Source: Methylobrevis albus (lineage in GTDB: Bacteria > Pseudomonadota > Alphaproteobacteria > Rhizobiales > Pleomorphomonadaceae). From it: a stretch of 64,000 bases of DNA. The position numbers were made by a program, and so were the translations under genes. Each line of letters starts with the position of its first letter. Positions within the stretch are counted from its first letter, which is position 1. This document shows positions 1-8,564 of the stretch, piece by piece. The stretch covers positions 366,769-430,768 of the forward strand of contig NZ_JADZLT010000050.1 in assembly GCF_015904235.1 (NCBI RefSeq), read 5' to 3'. The notes under the pieces were generated by a model. That model did no database searches, was not told the origin of the DNA, and saw only the letters and a program-made list of their open reading frames with translations.

Positions 1-17
1 CCCCGCCAGAGGCGGGG
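1..17. terminator. Possible hairpin terminator at window edge
   Basis: CCCCGCC-AGA-GGCGGGG forms a perfect 7-bp stem with a 3-nt loop, 72 bases past the stop of the minus-strand permease gene. It could end that operon. A T-tract on the minus strand would fall outside the window, so this is unproven. Confidence 0.35.
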
Positions 18-89
18 TCGGGAGGGGTAGCAGCATCTCCCCGGCTTCTGCCCCCCGTAGCAAAGCCGGCCGCGAGCCGCCCTCCCCCC

Positions 90-935
90 TCAGTGCATCC
101 CCCTCGTCAGCCCCTGGATAAAATACCGGTTCAGCACCAGCGCGATCAGCACGATCGGCAGCGTTGCGAAGTGCGCCAGCGCCCCCATCGTGCCCCAGGA
201 CACGTCCTTGGTGCCGTAGGCGGAGAGGAGTGCGACGGAGAGGGGTTTGGAATCGACGCCGGTGAGGAAGACCGGGGTGAGGAAGTCGTTCCAGGACAGC
301 ATGATCGAGAACAGCGCGCTGGCGACGATGCCCGGCACCACCAGCGGCACGGCGACGAACAGGAAGGCGCCGAAGGCGGTGCGGCCGTCGATCTGCGCCG
401 CGTATTCGGCTTCCGGCGGCAGGGCGCGGAAGTAGGAGAACATCATCCAGACGACGAAGCCGGCCGACAGGGTGGCGTTGGTGAGCACCACCGCCCAGAT
501 CGTGCCGAGCAGGCCGACATCGCGCATCATCAGGTAGAACGGCATCAGGGTGACGACGCGCGGCATCATGCGGATGGCGAGCAGCGCATAGGCGAGCGTG
601 GTCGCGTGTTTCCAGCGGCTGCGGGCGAGCGCGTAGCCCCCCGGCACGCCGACGAGCAACGCCACGGCCGTGGTGCCGAGGCTGATGCCGAGGCTGCTCG
701 AGACGAGGCTCGGCAGGTCGTAGAGCTCGAGCAGCACCCGGAAATTCTCGAGCGTCGGCGTGAAGGCGAGCGCGGGCGGGATCTGGAAGATTTCGCGCGC
801 CGGCTTGTAGGCGGTGGAATAGAGCCAGACCAGCGGGGCGAGGAAGGCGATCACGGCGGCGACCAGCGCGGCGTTCTCGGCTAGCCCGCGCAGTCGCAGC
901 CCGCGGCGTGCGGCCGATGCGGAAACCTCGGTCAT
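90..935 (-). CDS. Carbohydrate ABC transporter permease (MalG/UgpE type)
   Basis: This is an inner-membrane permease of 281 residues, the second of a pair in a CUT1-type sugar importer. The start at 935 gives MTEVSASAARR and overlaps the stop of the upstream permease by the ATGA arrangement. Six hydrophobic segments are visible, the first around residues 17-40. The cytoplasmic EAA-type loop reads EAEYAAQIDGRTAFGAFL, the docking site for an ABC ATPase. The C terminus (NRYFIQGLTRGMH) is typical of this family (F/VQGLT.GAVKG-like end). It is the last gene of the SBP-permease-permease operon. No ATPase gene follows before the window edge, so the importer must use an ATPase encoded elsewhere or further left. 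Confidence 0.93.
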   Translation of the reverse strand: MTEVSASAARRGLRLRGLAENAALVAAVIAFLAPLVWLYSTAYKPAREIFQIPPALAFTPTLENFRVLLELYDLPSLVSSSLGISLGTTAVALLVGVPGGYALARSRWKHATTLAYALLAIRMMPRVVTLMPFYLMMRDVGLLGTIWAVVLTNATLSAGFVVWMMFSYFRALPPEAEYAAQIDGRTAFGAFLFVAVPLVVPGIVASALFSIMLSWNDFLTPVFLTGVDSKPLSVALLSAYGTKDVSWGTMGALAHFATLPIVLIALVLNRYFIQGLTRGMH

Positions 936-1945
936 GGCGCCACCTTCTTTTCGTATCGCCCGATCAGCAGGAAGAACACCGTCGCCATCAGGCCGACGAG
1001 GGCGAGCATGACGGTGGCGATGGTGCTGGCGGTGCCGATGTTGAAGAACTCCAGCCCCTCCTTCACCGCGGCGATCATCAGCACGTTGGTCGCGTTGTTC
1101 GGGCCGCCGTTGGTGGTGACGTAGATCGTGTCGAACACCATCGAGGCGTCGATCATCCGCAGCAGCAGGGCGAGCAGGATGCTCGGCACCATCAGCGGCA
1201 CGACGATGGTGGTGAGCCGCTGCAGCGCCGTGGCGCCATCGACGCGCGCGGCCTCCAGCGTCGTCGCCGGGATCGCCTTCAGGCCCGCGAGCAGGATCAG
1301 CGCCATCAGCGGCGTCCACTGCCAGACGTCCATGACGACGATGGTGGCGAGCGCCGTCGACGGCGTGCCGAGGAAGCCGCGTTCGCCGGAAATGCCGAGA
1401 ATGCGCGCCCAGTAGCCGATCGGGCCGTAGTCGGCGGTGAGCAGGGCCCGGAAAATCAGGCCGGTGGCGAGCGGCGTCACCGTGACCGGCACCAGCAGCA
1501 GGGCGAGGCAGATGCGCGAGAACAGCCGGTCGCGCCAGAGCAGCAGCGCCAGCGCGAAACCGAGCAGGAATTCGAGGATGACCGCGGCGACGACGAAGAC
1601 CGCGGTGTTCCACAGCGCCGCCTGCATCGCCGGGTCGCTGAAGAACTTCACGTAGTTGTCGAAGCCGACGAAGGCGGTGCGGTGCGGACGCAGGAGGTTG
1701 TAGCGCCACAGGCTGTAGCTGAGGCCGACGATGGCGGGATAGACGGCGAAGACGAGGACGTAGGTGATGACCGGCGCCGTCAGCGCGATCAGGAACAGCC
1801 GGCGCTGCGCCTCGAGCGGCTCGCCCGGGGGAAACAGCGCCGGGAAGAACCGGCCGAGCAGCCGCTGGCCGAGACCCGGCCGCGCATGGGTAGAAGCGGC
1901 CGCTGCGGCGGCCGCCTCCTTCGGTTGGGTCGCCGCGTCCGCCAC
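932..1945 (-). CDS. Sugar ABC transporter permease (MalF/UgpA type)
   Basis: Inner-membrane permease of 337 residues with a cytoplasmic N-terminal tail rich in Ala and six or more hydrophobic segments starting near residue 50 (LFLIALTAPVITYVLVFAVY). The EAA loop reads EAARVDGATALQRL followed by VVPLMVPS. It starts two bases after the stop of the binding-protein gene and overlaps the next permease, so all three are co-transcribed. The substrate is not readable from the sequence. By family it should be a mono- or oligosaccharide, polyol or sugar-like compound. Confidence 0.93.
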   Translation of the reverse strand: MADAATQPKEAAAAAAASTHARPGLGQRLLGRFFPALFPPGEPLEAQRRLFLIALTAPVITYVLVFAVYPAIVGLSYSLWRYNLLRPHRTAFVGFDNYVKFFSDPAMQAALWNTAVFVVAAVILEFLLGFALALLLWRDRLFSRICLALLLVPVTVTPLATGLIFRALLTADYGPIGYWARILGISGERGFLGTPSTALATIVVMDVWQWTPLMALILLAGLKAIPATTLEAARVDGATALQRLTTIVVPLMVPSILLALLLRMIDASMVFDTIYVTTNGGPNNATNVLMIAAVKEGLEFFNIGTASTIATVMLALVGLMATVFFLLIGRYEKKVAP

Positions 1946-1947
1946 GG

Positions 1948-3228
1948 TCAGAACAGATCTTCGGCGCGCGCCTGGGCGTCGTCGAGGGCGGCCTTCGGGT
2001 CGGCATCGCCGGCGAGGACGGCGTTGACCGCCGTGCCGAGGATGTCCTGGATCTCCGGGTATTCCGGGATGCGCGGACGGTAGTCGCCGTCACCCTTCTC
2101 GAAGGATTCGGCGATGATCGGCAGGAAGGGATACTTCGCGTTCAGTTCCGGGTCGGCGAGCGTGCTTTTGCGCACGAAACCGCCGGCGCCGAGCAGCGCG
2201 AGCTCCTTCTGGCCTTCCTTGCCGGCGAGGTACTTGATCACCGTCCAGGCGGCGGCTTGGCGGTCCTCGGCGATGTCCTCGTTGATCGAGAGGCCCCAGC
2301 CGCCGATGCCGTATTTCGGCTCGACGCCCTCGCCGGTCGGCGCCTTGATGACGGCGAACTTGTCGACGACGTTCGACTGCGCCGGATCACCGTAGCCCGC
2401 CGCGCCGACCGACCAGGTCTGCATGGTGGCGGCGACGCCCTGGCGGAACGCCTGCTCGCGGCCGCCCCAGTCATAGTCGACCGCGCCGGGAGGGGCCGCC
2501 TTGTCGAAGAAGGCCTTGTAGACGGTGAGGCTCTCGACGTTGGCGTCGGAGTTGATCGCGGGCTTGCCCTCGGCGTCGAGGATCGAGCCGCCGAGCTGGG
2601 CGTTGTACTGCATCCAGTCCTGCGCCACCGCCGGGCCCTTCTGGCCGTTGGCGACCCAGCCGTACTGGCCCTTTTCGCGGTCGGTGATCTTCTCGGCGGC
2701 CGCCTGCAGTTCCTGCATCGTCGTCGGCGCCGAAAGGCCGGCCGCCTCGAAGAGGTCGGTGCGGTAGACGAGGACGTTGGCGTAGCCGGAGAATGGGAAG
2801 GCGACCTGCATCTCGCCGTAGCCGCCGAGCGAGTTCATGACGACCGGGTAGACGTCGTCGAGGTCGAGTTCGGCCGCGTCCTGCTCGATCCACGGCTTCA
2901 GGTCGATCACCTGGCCGGCGGTGGCGTACTGGCCGGTCAGGACGTTGTCCATGGTGACGATGTCGTAGCTGCCGGTGTCGCCGATGAAATCGGCCGACGT
3001 CTTGGTCATCAGCTCGCCGTAGCTCATGATGTCGACCTTGATGGCGACGCCGGTCGCGGCCTCCACCTTCGGCGCGAGCTTGGTCATCGCCGCGCCGAAC
3101 GGGTCGTTCATCGAGGCGATGTTGAGGGTGACCTCGGCGGCCGATGCGGCCGAAAGCGGCCCGGCGACGATCAAGGCCGACGCGGCGAGAAGGAATGGCG
3201 AGATCAGCGCTCTGCGGTTCTTCTGCAT
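1948..3228 (-). CDS. ABC transporter extracellular solute-binding protein (family 1)
   Basis: Periplasmic binding protein of 426 residues. The start at 3228 (MQKNRRALISPF) is preceded by AGGGAACC and gives a Sec signal peptide ending AASAAE, with no lipobox cysteine. The mature part has the family 1 pattern: VTLNIASMNDPFGAAMTKL near the N terminus, a DIVTMDN strand, and YGWVANGQKG and GIGGWGLSINED segments later. It captures the substrate for the two downstream permeases. A longer upstream reading frame exists but lacks a signal peptide and is rejected. The divergent gene across the 3229-3508 intergenic region begins the catabolic operon, so binding protein and enzymes probably share regulation. 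Confidence 0.92.
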   Translation of the reverse strand: MQKNRRALISPFLLAASALIVAGPLSAASAAEVTLNIASMNDPFGAAMTKLAPKVEAATGVAIKVDIMSYGELMTKTSADFIGDTGSYDIVTMDNVLTGQYATAGQVIDLKPWIEQDAAELDLDDVYPVVMNSLGGYGEMQVAFPFSGYANVLVYRTDLFEAAGLSAPTTMQELQAAAEKITDREKGQYGWVANGQKGPAVAQDWMQYNAQLGGSILDAEGKPAINSDANVESLTVYKAFFDKAAPPGAVDYDWGGREQAFRQGVAATMQTWSVGAAGYGDPAQSNVVDKFAVIKAPTGEGVEPKYGIGGWGLSINEDIAEDRQAAAWTVIKYLAGKEGQKELALLGAGGFVRKSTLADPELNAKYPFLPIIAESFEKGDGDYRPRIPEYPEIQDILGTAVNAVLAGDADPKAALDDAQARAEDLF

Positions 3229-3347
3229 GGGTGGTTCCCTTTCCGGACCACGCTGCACCCCGGGTCGGCGGCATGGCTTGCCGCCTCGCCGGGTGCGCGA
3301 GTCTCGGCGCCTAGATTTGCACAGCCTGTGCCAGTTGCAACACCAAT

Positions 3348-3362
3348 GAACGAAAACGAACA
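3348..3362 (-). promoter_or_regulatory. Possible DeoR-type operator (tandem TTCGTT)
   Basis: On the minus strand the sequence reads TGTTCGTTTTCGTTC, a direct repeat of TTCGTT. DeoR-family regulators of sugar loci in rhizobia often bind TTTCGTTT-like repeats. It lies in the shared promoter region between the importer and the catabolic operon. No regulator gene is in this cluster, so the assignment is inference. Confidence 0.35.
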
Positions 3363-3508
3363 TTGTCAAACGCAGTTGCACATGTAAGATCGCAAACAGG
3401 CCCGCTTGTCGAGGTGGCATGGCCGATGCCTGCACCGGCAGGACGGCGCTATCGGCTTCGACCACGACGATGACCCAACACCGACCGCCCGCAAAGACGG
3501 CAGAGCGC

Positions 3509-6040
3509 ATGATTTCTGTTCAATCCGTGCCGAGCGACGCGCCGAACGACCGCCGTGCCCCCTCCCCCGAGGGGCTGGCGGCGCTGGCGCGGCGCGTCCA
3601 CGAGGACCTGCGCGCGGTCGAGTATCCGCCGCGGGCCTGGGTGCCGCCACGGCGCGGGCCGGACGGGGACATCGTCGACGACGTCGCGGTGATCGGCGCC
3701 GGCCTCAGCGGTCTTGCGATCGGCTTCGGCCTGATGCGGCGGCGGGTGTCGAACATCCGCATCCTCGACCGCGCGCCGCGCGGGCTGGAGGGGCCGTGGG
3801 TGACGTTCGCGCGGATGGACACGCTGCGGTCGCCCAAAACCCTGACCGGCCTCGACTTCGGCCTGCCTTCGCTCACCTATCGCGCCTTCCATGTCGCGGG
3901 CTTCGGCGAGGAGTCGTGGCAGCGGCTCGACAAGATCGACCGGCGCCACTGGATGGACTACCTGATCTGGTACCGCGAGACGCTGGGGCTGCCGGTCGAG
4001 AACGACGTCCGCCTCGTCGGCGTCGAGCCGGCCGGCGACCTGCTGCGGCTGACGGTCGAGGGCCCGTCCGGGCGCGAGACCAGCCATGCCCGCCGGCTGG
4101 TGCTGGCGACCGGCGTCGATGGCGCGGGCCGGCCGGTGGTGCCGCCCGCCGTCGCGGAGCTGCCGCGCGCCCTCTGGTTCCACAGCTCCGACACGATTGC
4201 ACCGAACCTGATGGCCGGGCGGCGGATCGCCGTGATCGGCGCGGGGGCGTCGGCCTTCGACTGCGCGGTGCATGCGCTGCGCGCCGGTGCGACGCGTGTC
4301 GTGCTCTATGCGCGCCGCGCCGACCTGCCGGACGTCGAGGTTCTCGCCTGGAGCAACTTCCCCGGCTTCCTCGGCGCGTTTGCCGACCTGCCCGACGCCG
4401 TGCGCTGGGCCTTCATGCGGCAGATGCGGGCGCTGGTGGCGCCGCCGACGCAGGAGATGTTCGACCAGGCCGCCGCCGACCCGCGCTTCGAGCTGCGGCT
4501 CGGGGCGCCGATCGACAGTCTCGCCGCGGACGGTGACGGATTGGTCGTCGCGACCGACGGCGCCACCGAACTCTTCGATCGGCTGATCGCGGCGACCGGC
4601 TTCACCACGACGCTGACCGAGCGGCCCGAAATCGCGGCGCTCGCCGGCCGCGTCGCGCTGTGGCGCGACCGCTTCGTGCCGCCGCCCGGCGAGGCCGACG
4701 ACGATCTCGCCGCGCATCCCTATCTCGGCAGCGGTTTCCAGCTCTCGGCGCTGGACCCGGCCGATGCGGCGTTCCTCGGCCGGATCCATCTCTTCAATAC
4801 CGGCGCCGTCGCCAGCCTCGGCCCCGTCTGCAACGGCGTCACGGGCCTCAAATACGGTGTGCCGCGCGTGGTCGACGCGATCGCCCGCGACCTCTTCCTG
4901 GAGGACGCCCCGATGCATTTCCAGAAGCTGGAGTCCTATGCCGAGCCGATGTTCGACGGGTCGACGGCGCGGATCAGCGCACTGCGCGCCGGCCGGTGCG
5001 CCGCCGCGGGTCCGGAGCGCGCCGCCGCGCGCGCCGAGGCCGACCGGCTGATCGCCGCGACCCGGCTGCAGAGCGGCGAGTTCCCGGTGATGCTCGCCAA
5101 CCACCTGCCGATGGTGCTCGAGGCGCTGTGCCGGCTCGGTGCCCCCGCCGCACGGCTGGCCGCCTATGCCGAGCACTACGACCGGGTACATGCGGTGCCG
5201 CTGCTCGCCCCCCGCATTGCTCCCCTTGGCCGCGCCGACTGGCGCGCGGCGCTGGGTGACCGGCGTCGCGAGGCGGACCTGCGCGATTTCTTCCTCACCG
5301 AGGCGCAGCGGCTCGGCGGCTTCGGCGCCATCCGCATCTATGTGCCCGAACTCGTGCAGGGCGTCGCCGCGAGCGCGCTGCACGGGCTGATGCGGCTCGC
5401 CTATGGCGTGCTGCGCGGCGACGACGCCGAGATCGGCGCCGCGCTCGGCTACTGGGCAACCACCTATCTGCCGCTGCGCGACGAGCCGGCGGGGCCGCCG
5501 GAGACCGACGATCCCGCCGCGCTGGCGCTGATGATGCGCGCCGAGCCGGCGTTCCAGGATTTCAGCTTCGACGCGCACCTGCTCTGGCACTGGATCGCGA
5601 AGACCGGCCGGATGGACGCCTTCGCGCCGCTGATCGGGCGGCTGCGCTTCGGACCGGAGACGCTCGACCGGGTGACGGCGACGTCGGCCGCGCTCTACGC
5701 CTCGACGATGAGCTTCGAGGCGCTGCATGCGGTGACCGGCAGCCACTGGGTGCGGATCGTCACCCCGTATCTCGACGATCCGCTGCCGCTGCTGCGCCAC
5801 TTCTGGGCGGCGATCCTCGCGCTTTATCCGAAGATCGGCATGCCGCTGCCGGCGACGGTGGACGAGCTCGCGGCGCTGCGGGCGCTCACCCCGCCCGACG
5901 ACCTCGACATCGCCGCGGCGGCGATCGCCTCGGACGATGAACACGACCACAGCCTCGTCTTCTCCGCGCTGCAGGAATTCCGCCGCACCGGCGATCCGCT
6001 CTACCGGGTGCTGGCGGCGCGGCGCGTGCAGCTGATGTGA
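3509..6040 (+). CDS. FAD-dependent oxidoreductase fused to a questin-oxidase-like domain
   Basis: About 843 residues. The N-terminal half is a flavoprotein: a first Rossmann motif VAVIGAGLSG at about residue 60-69 for FAD, and a second, IAVIGAGASAFDCAVHAL, near 241-258 for NAD(P)H, as in class B-type monooxygenases. From about residue 500 the protein changes to a helical domain with the pattern of the questin oxidase-like family (DUF4243, fungal AflY/GedK type): MLANHLPMVLEALCRLGAPA near 528, then ASALHGLMRLAYGVL and LHAVTGSHWVRIVTPYL. A class B-type flavin module joined to a DUF4243 module suggests an oxygenase acting on a ring or ketone, but the substrate is unknown. The start is uncertain: ATGs at 3419 and 3470 are in frame and none has a strong ribosome site. 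It opens the operon that continues with BtpA, a kinase and two amidohydrolases. Confidence 0.75.
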   Translation: MISVQSVPSDAPNDRRAPSPEGLAALARRVHEDLRAVEYPPRAWVPPRRGPDGDIVDDVAVIGAGLSGLAIGFGLMRRRVSNIRILDRAPRGLEGPWVTFARMDTLRSPKTLTGLDFGLPSLTYRAFHVAGFGEESWQRLDKIDRRHWMDYLIWYRETLGLPVENDVRLVGVEPAGDLLRLTVEGPSGRETSHARRLVLATGVDGAGRPVVPPAVAELPRALWFHSSDTIAPNLMAGRRIAVIGAGASAFDCAVHALRAGATRVVLYARRADLPDVEVLAWSNFPGFLGAFADLPDAVRWAFMRQMRALVAPPTQEMFDQAAADPRFELRLGAPIDSLAADGDGLVVATDGATELFDRLIAATGFTTTLTERPEIAALAGRVALWRDRFVPPPGEADDDLAAHPYLGSGFQLSALDPADAAFLGRIHLFNTGAVASLGPVCNGVTGLKYGVPRVVDAIARDLFLEDAPMHFQKLESYAEPMFDGSTARISALRAGRCAAAGPERAAARAEADRLIAATRLQSGEFPVMLANHLPMVLEALCRLGAPAARLAAYAEHYDRVHAVPLLAPRIAPLGRADWRAALGDRRREADLRDFFLTEAQRLGGFGAIRIYVPELVQGVAASALHGLMRLAYGVLRGDDAEIGAALGYWATTYLPLRDEPAGPPETDDPAALALMMRAEPAFQDFSFDAHLLWHWIAKTGRMDAFAPLIGRLRFGPETLDRVTATSAALYASTMSFEALHAVTGSHWVRIVTPYLDDPLPLLRHFWAAILALYPKIGMPLPATVDELAALRALTPPDDLDIAAAAIASDDEHDHSLVFSALQEFRRTGDPLYRVLAARRVQLM

Positions 6041-6191
6041 CCCATCCCGCCGCCGCTCCCTCGCCGCCCGCCGGGTGACCAGCCGCGCGGCGGCCCGCCC
6101 CCGATCTAGACCCCGGTCCGCTCTCCTCCCCGAGACGGACATGGCGATGGGTGAGCAGTCCCCCTCGCCCCCTTTCCGGAGACCCCAACGC

Positions 6192-6992
6192 ATGATTTTC
6201 GAGTTTCTCGGGCCGAAGAAGAAGGCGATCATCGCCATGGTCCACATCGGCGCCCTGCCCGGTTCGCCGCTCTATGACGCCGACGGCGGCGTCGACAAGC
6301 TGATCGAGGGCGCGCTCGCCGATGCCGAGAAGCTGCAGGCGGGCGGTGTCGACGCGGTGATGTTCGGCAACGAGAACGACCGGCCGTATCTCCTGAAGGG
6401 CACGCCGGAGAGCATCGCGGCGATGACGGCGGTGGTGACCGCGGTGAAGCCGATGCTGACGGTGCCGTTCGGCGTCAACTACCTCTGGGACCCGGTCGCG
6501 AGCGTCGCCATCGGCGCCGTCACCGGCGCGCAGTTCGTGCGCGAGATCTTCACCGGCGTGTTCGCCTCCGACATGGGCATCTGGGAGCCGGATTGCGCCG
6601 GCGCGCTGCGGCTGCGCAGCCAGCTCGGCGCAAAGTCGATGAAGCTGTTCTTCAACATCAATGCCGAGTTCGCCCACTCGCTTGACCAGCGCCCGATCGA
6701 ACTGCGCGCCCGCAGCGCGGTGTTCTCGTCGCTCGCCGACGCGATCCTCGTCTCCGGCCCGATCACCGGCCAGCCGGCCGAGCAGTCGCACCTCAAAGCC
6801 GTGTGCGAAGCCGTCACCGACGTGCCGGTGTTCACCAACACCGGCTGCAACCTCGGCAATGTGCGCGATGTCCTGGCGCTCGCCTCCGGCGCGGTCGTCG
6901 GGACGCACTTCAAGGTCGACGGCAACACCTGGAACGCCGTCGACGGCGACCGGGTGAAGCGGTTCATGGACGTCGTCGAGACGCTGCGGTGA
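6192..6992 (+). CDS. BtpA/SgcQ family TIM-barrel protein
   Basis: A 266-residue cytoplasmic protein of the BtpA/SgcQ family, a TIM barrel. Diagnostic stretches are AIIAMVHIGALPGSPLY at residues 13-29, a MFGNEND segment near 60, GVNYLWDPVASVAIG near 95, FFNINAEFAHSLDQRP near 155 and VFTNTGCNLGNV near 215. BtpA was named for photosystem I biogenesis in cyanobacteria, while SgcQ sits in an enterobacterial sugar operon. The biochemical reaction is not settled to my knowledge. Here it overlaps the start of an FGGY kinase by four bases (GTGA), which supports a role in sugar or nucleoside catabolism rather than photosynthesis. Confidence 0.88.
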   Translation: MIFEFLGPKKKAIIAMVHIGALPGSPLYDADGGVDKLIEGALADAEKLQAGGVDAVMFGNENDRPYLLKGTPESIAAMTAVVTAVKPMLTVPFGVNYLWDPVASVAIGAVTGAQFVREIFTGVFASDMGIWEPDCAGALRLRSQLGAKSMKLFFNINAEFAHSLDQRPIELRARSAVFSSLADAILVSGPITGQPAEQSHLKAVCEAVTDVPVFTNTGCNLGNVRDVLALASGAVVGTHFKVDGNTWNAVDGDRVKRFMDVVETLR

Positions 6993-8521
6993 CGGACAGC
7001 GCCTCCGACCGGACGGCGCCCGGGCGCTATGCGCTCGGGCTCGACATCGGCACCACCTCGACGATCGGCATCCTGATCGAGCCCGCGACCGCGCGGGTGC
7101 TGGCGCTCGCGTCGCGTGCCGTGACGCTGTCGTCGCCGCACCCGGGCTGGGCGGAGGAAGACCCCGCCGAATGGTGGGCGAACGTCACGGCCCTGGTGCC
7201 GCAGCTTCTCGCCGAGGCCGGCATCGACGCCGCCGAGATCGGTGCAGTCGGCGTTACGGGCATGCTGCCGGCGGTGGTGCTGCTCGGGGCGGACGGTGAA
7301 ATCCTGCGGCCGAGCATCCAGCAGAGCGACGGGCGCTGCGGCGCGGAAGTCGAGGCGCTGAAGCGCGAGGTCGATGCGGCGGCGTTCCTGCAGACCGCCG
7401 GCAACGGCGTCAACCAGCAGCTCGTCACCGCCAAGCTGCGCTGGATCGAGACGCACGAGCCGGCGGTGTTCGCGAAGATCGCCACCGTGTTCGGCTCCTA
7501 CGACTACATCAACTTCCGCCTCACCGGCGAGCGGGCGGTGGAGCAGAACTGGGCGCTGGAGGCGGGCTTCGTCGATGTCGGCCGCGACGTGATCGACGAC
7601 GATCTGGTCGCTCTCGCCCATGTGCCGCGCAGTGTGGTGCCGCGCTTCTCGCGCTCGCATGCGATCCTCGGCAGCGTGACGCCGGAGGCGGCCGCGGCGA
7701 CCGGGCTTGCGGCGGGCACGCCCGTGGTCGGCGGGGCGGCGGACCTGATCGCCTCGGCGCTCGGCGCCGGCGTGGTCGGCGCGGGCGATGTGCTGCTGAA
7801 ATTCGGCGGCTCGGTGGATATCCTGACCGCGACGCCGACCGTCGCGCCCGATGCCCGGCTCTATCTCGACTATCACCTCGTGCCCGGCCTCTACATGCCG
7901 AACGGCTGCATGGCGACCGGCGGCTCGGGCCTCAATTGGTTCGTGCGTACCTTCGCGGCCGGCGAGACGCAGAAGGCGGCCTTCGAGGGCAAGACACTGC
8001 ACCAGTACCTCGACGGGCTGGCGGCGGCGAAGCCCGCCGGGGCCGATGGGCTGACGATCCTGCCCTATTTCCTCGGCGAGAAGACGCCGATCCACGATCC
8101 GGAGGCGCGCGGGCTGATCGACGGGCTGACCCTGTCGCACGACCTCGGCCACCTCTGGCGCGCGCTGCTCGAATCCTATGCCTATGCGCTGAAGCACCAT
8201 GTCGAGGTGCTGCACGACATGGGCCACGCCACCACGCGCTATCTCGTCTCCGACGGCGGCGCGGCGAGCCGGGTCTGGATGCAGATCGTCGCCGACGTGC
8301 TGCAACAGCCGCTGCAGCGACTCGCCGGCCACCCCGGCTCCTGCCTCGGCGCGGCGTGGACGGCGGCGATGGGCACGGGACTTGCGAGCGACTGGGGCGG
8401 CATCGCGGCCTTCGTGACCATGGACGAGATGCTGCAGCCGGATCCGGCCAACGCCGCGGTCCATGCGGCGGGCTACCAGCGCTACCGCGCGCTTTACCGG
8501 GCGGTGGCCGCAGTGCAATAG
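6989..8521 (+). CDS. FGGY-family carbohydrate kinase
   Basis: A 510-residue sugar or polyol kinase of the xylulokinase-like branch. It starts at a GTG that overlaps the BtpA stop codon. The N-terminal ATP-binding motif is YALGLDIGTTSTIGILIE at about residues 12-29. Further family marks are QQSDGRCGAEV, FLGEKTPIHDPEARG near 360 (compare GERTPxxDPxARG of xylulokinases) and the C-terminal SDGGAASRVWMQIVADVL. It should phosphorylate the imported or enzymatically released sugar. The actual substrate is not predictable. It is followed 43 bases later by the first amidohydrolase. Confidence 0.9.
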   Translation: MTDSASDRTAPGRYALGLDIGTTSTIGILIEPATARVLALASRAVTLSSPHPGWAEEDPAEWWANVTALVPQLLAEAGIDAAEIGAVGVTGMLPAVVLLGADGEILRPSIQQSDGRCGAEVEALKREVDAAAFLQTAGNGVNQQLVTAKLRWIETHEPAVFAKIATVFGSYDYINFRLTGERAVEQNWALEAGFVDVGRDVIDDDLVALAHVPRSVVPRFSRSHAILGSVTPEAAAATGLAAGTPVVGGAADLIASALGAGVVGAGDVLLKFGGSVDILTATPTVAPDARLYLDYHLVPGLYMPNGCMATGGSGLNWFVRTFAAGETQKAAFEGKTLHQYLDGLAAAKPAGADGLTILPYFLGEKTPIHDPEARGLIDGLTLSHDLGHLWRALLESYAYALKHHVEVLHDMGHATTRYLVSDGGAASRVWMQIVADVLQQPLQRLAGHPGSCLGAAWTAAMGTGLASDWGGIAAFVTMDEMLQPDPANAAVHAAGYQRYRALYRAVAAVQ

Positions 8522-8564
8522 GGGGAGACCGCCCCGCCCCGCCACCTCTCCCGGAACAGCTGCC

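Noticed and set aside
3449-6247. A 932-codon open frame on the minus strand opposite the FAD/questin-oxidase gene
   Set aside because: Its translation is Arg/Gly/His-rich with no domain pattern; it is the complement of a real gene in GC-rich DNA.
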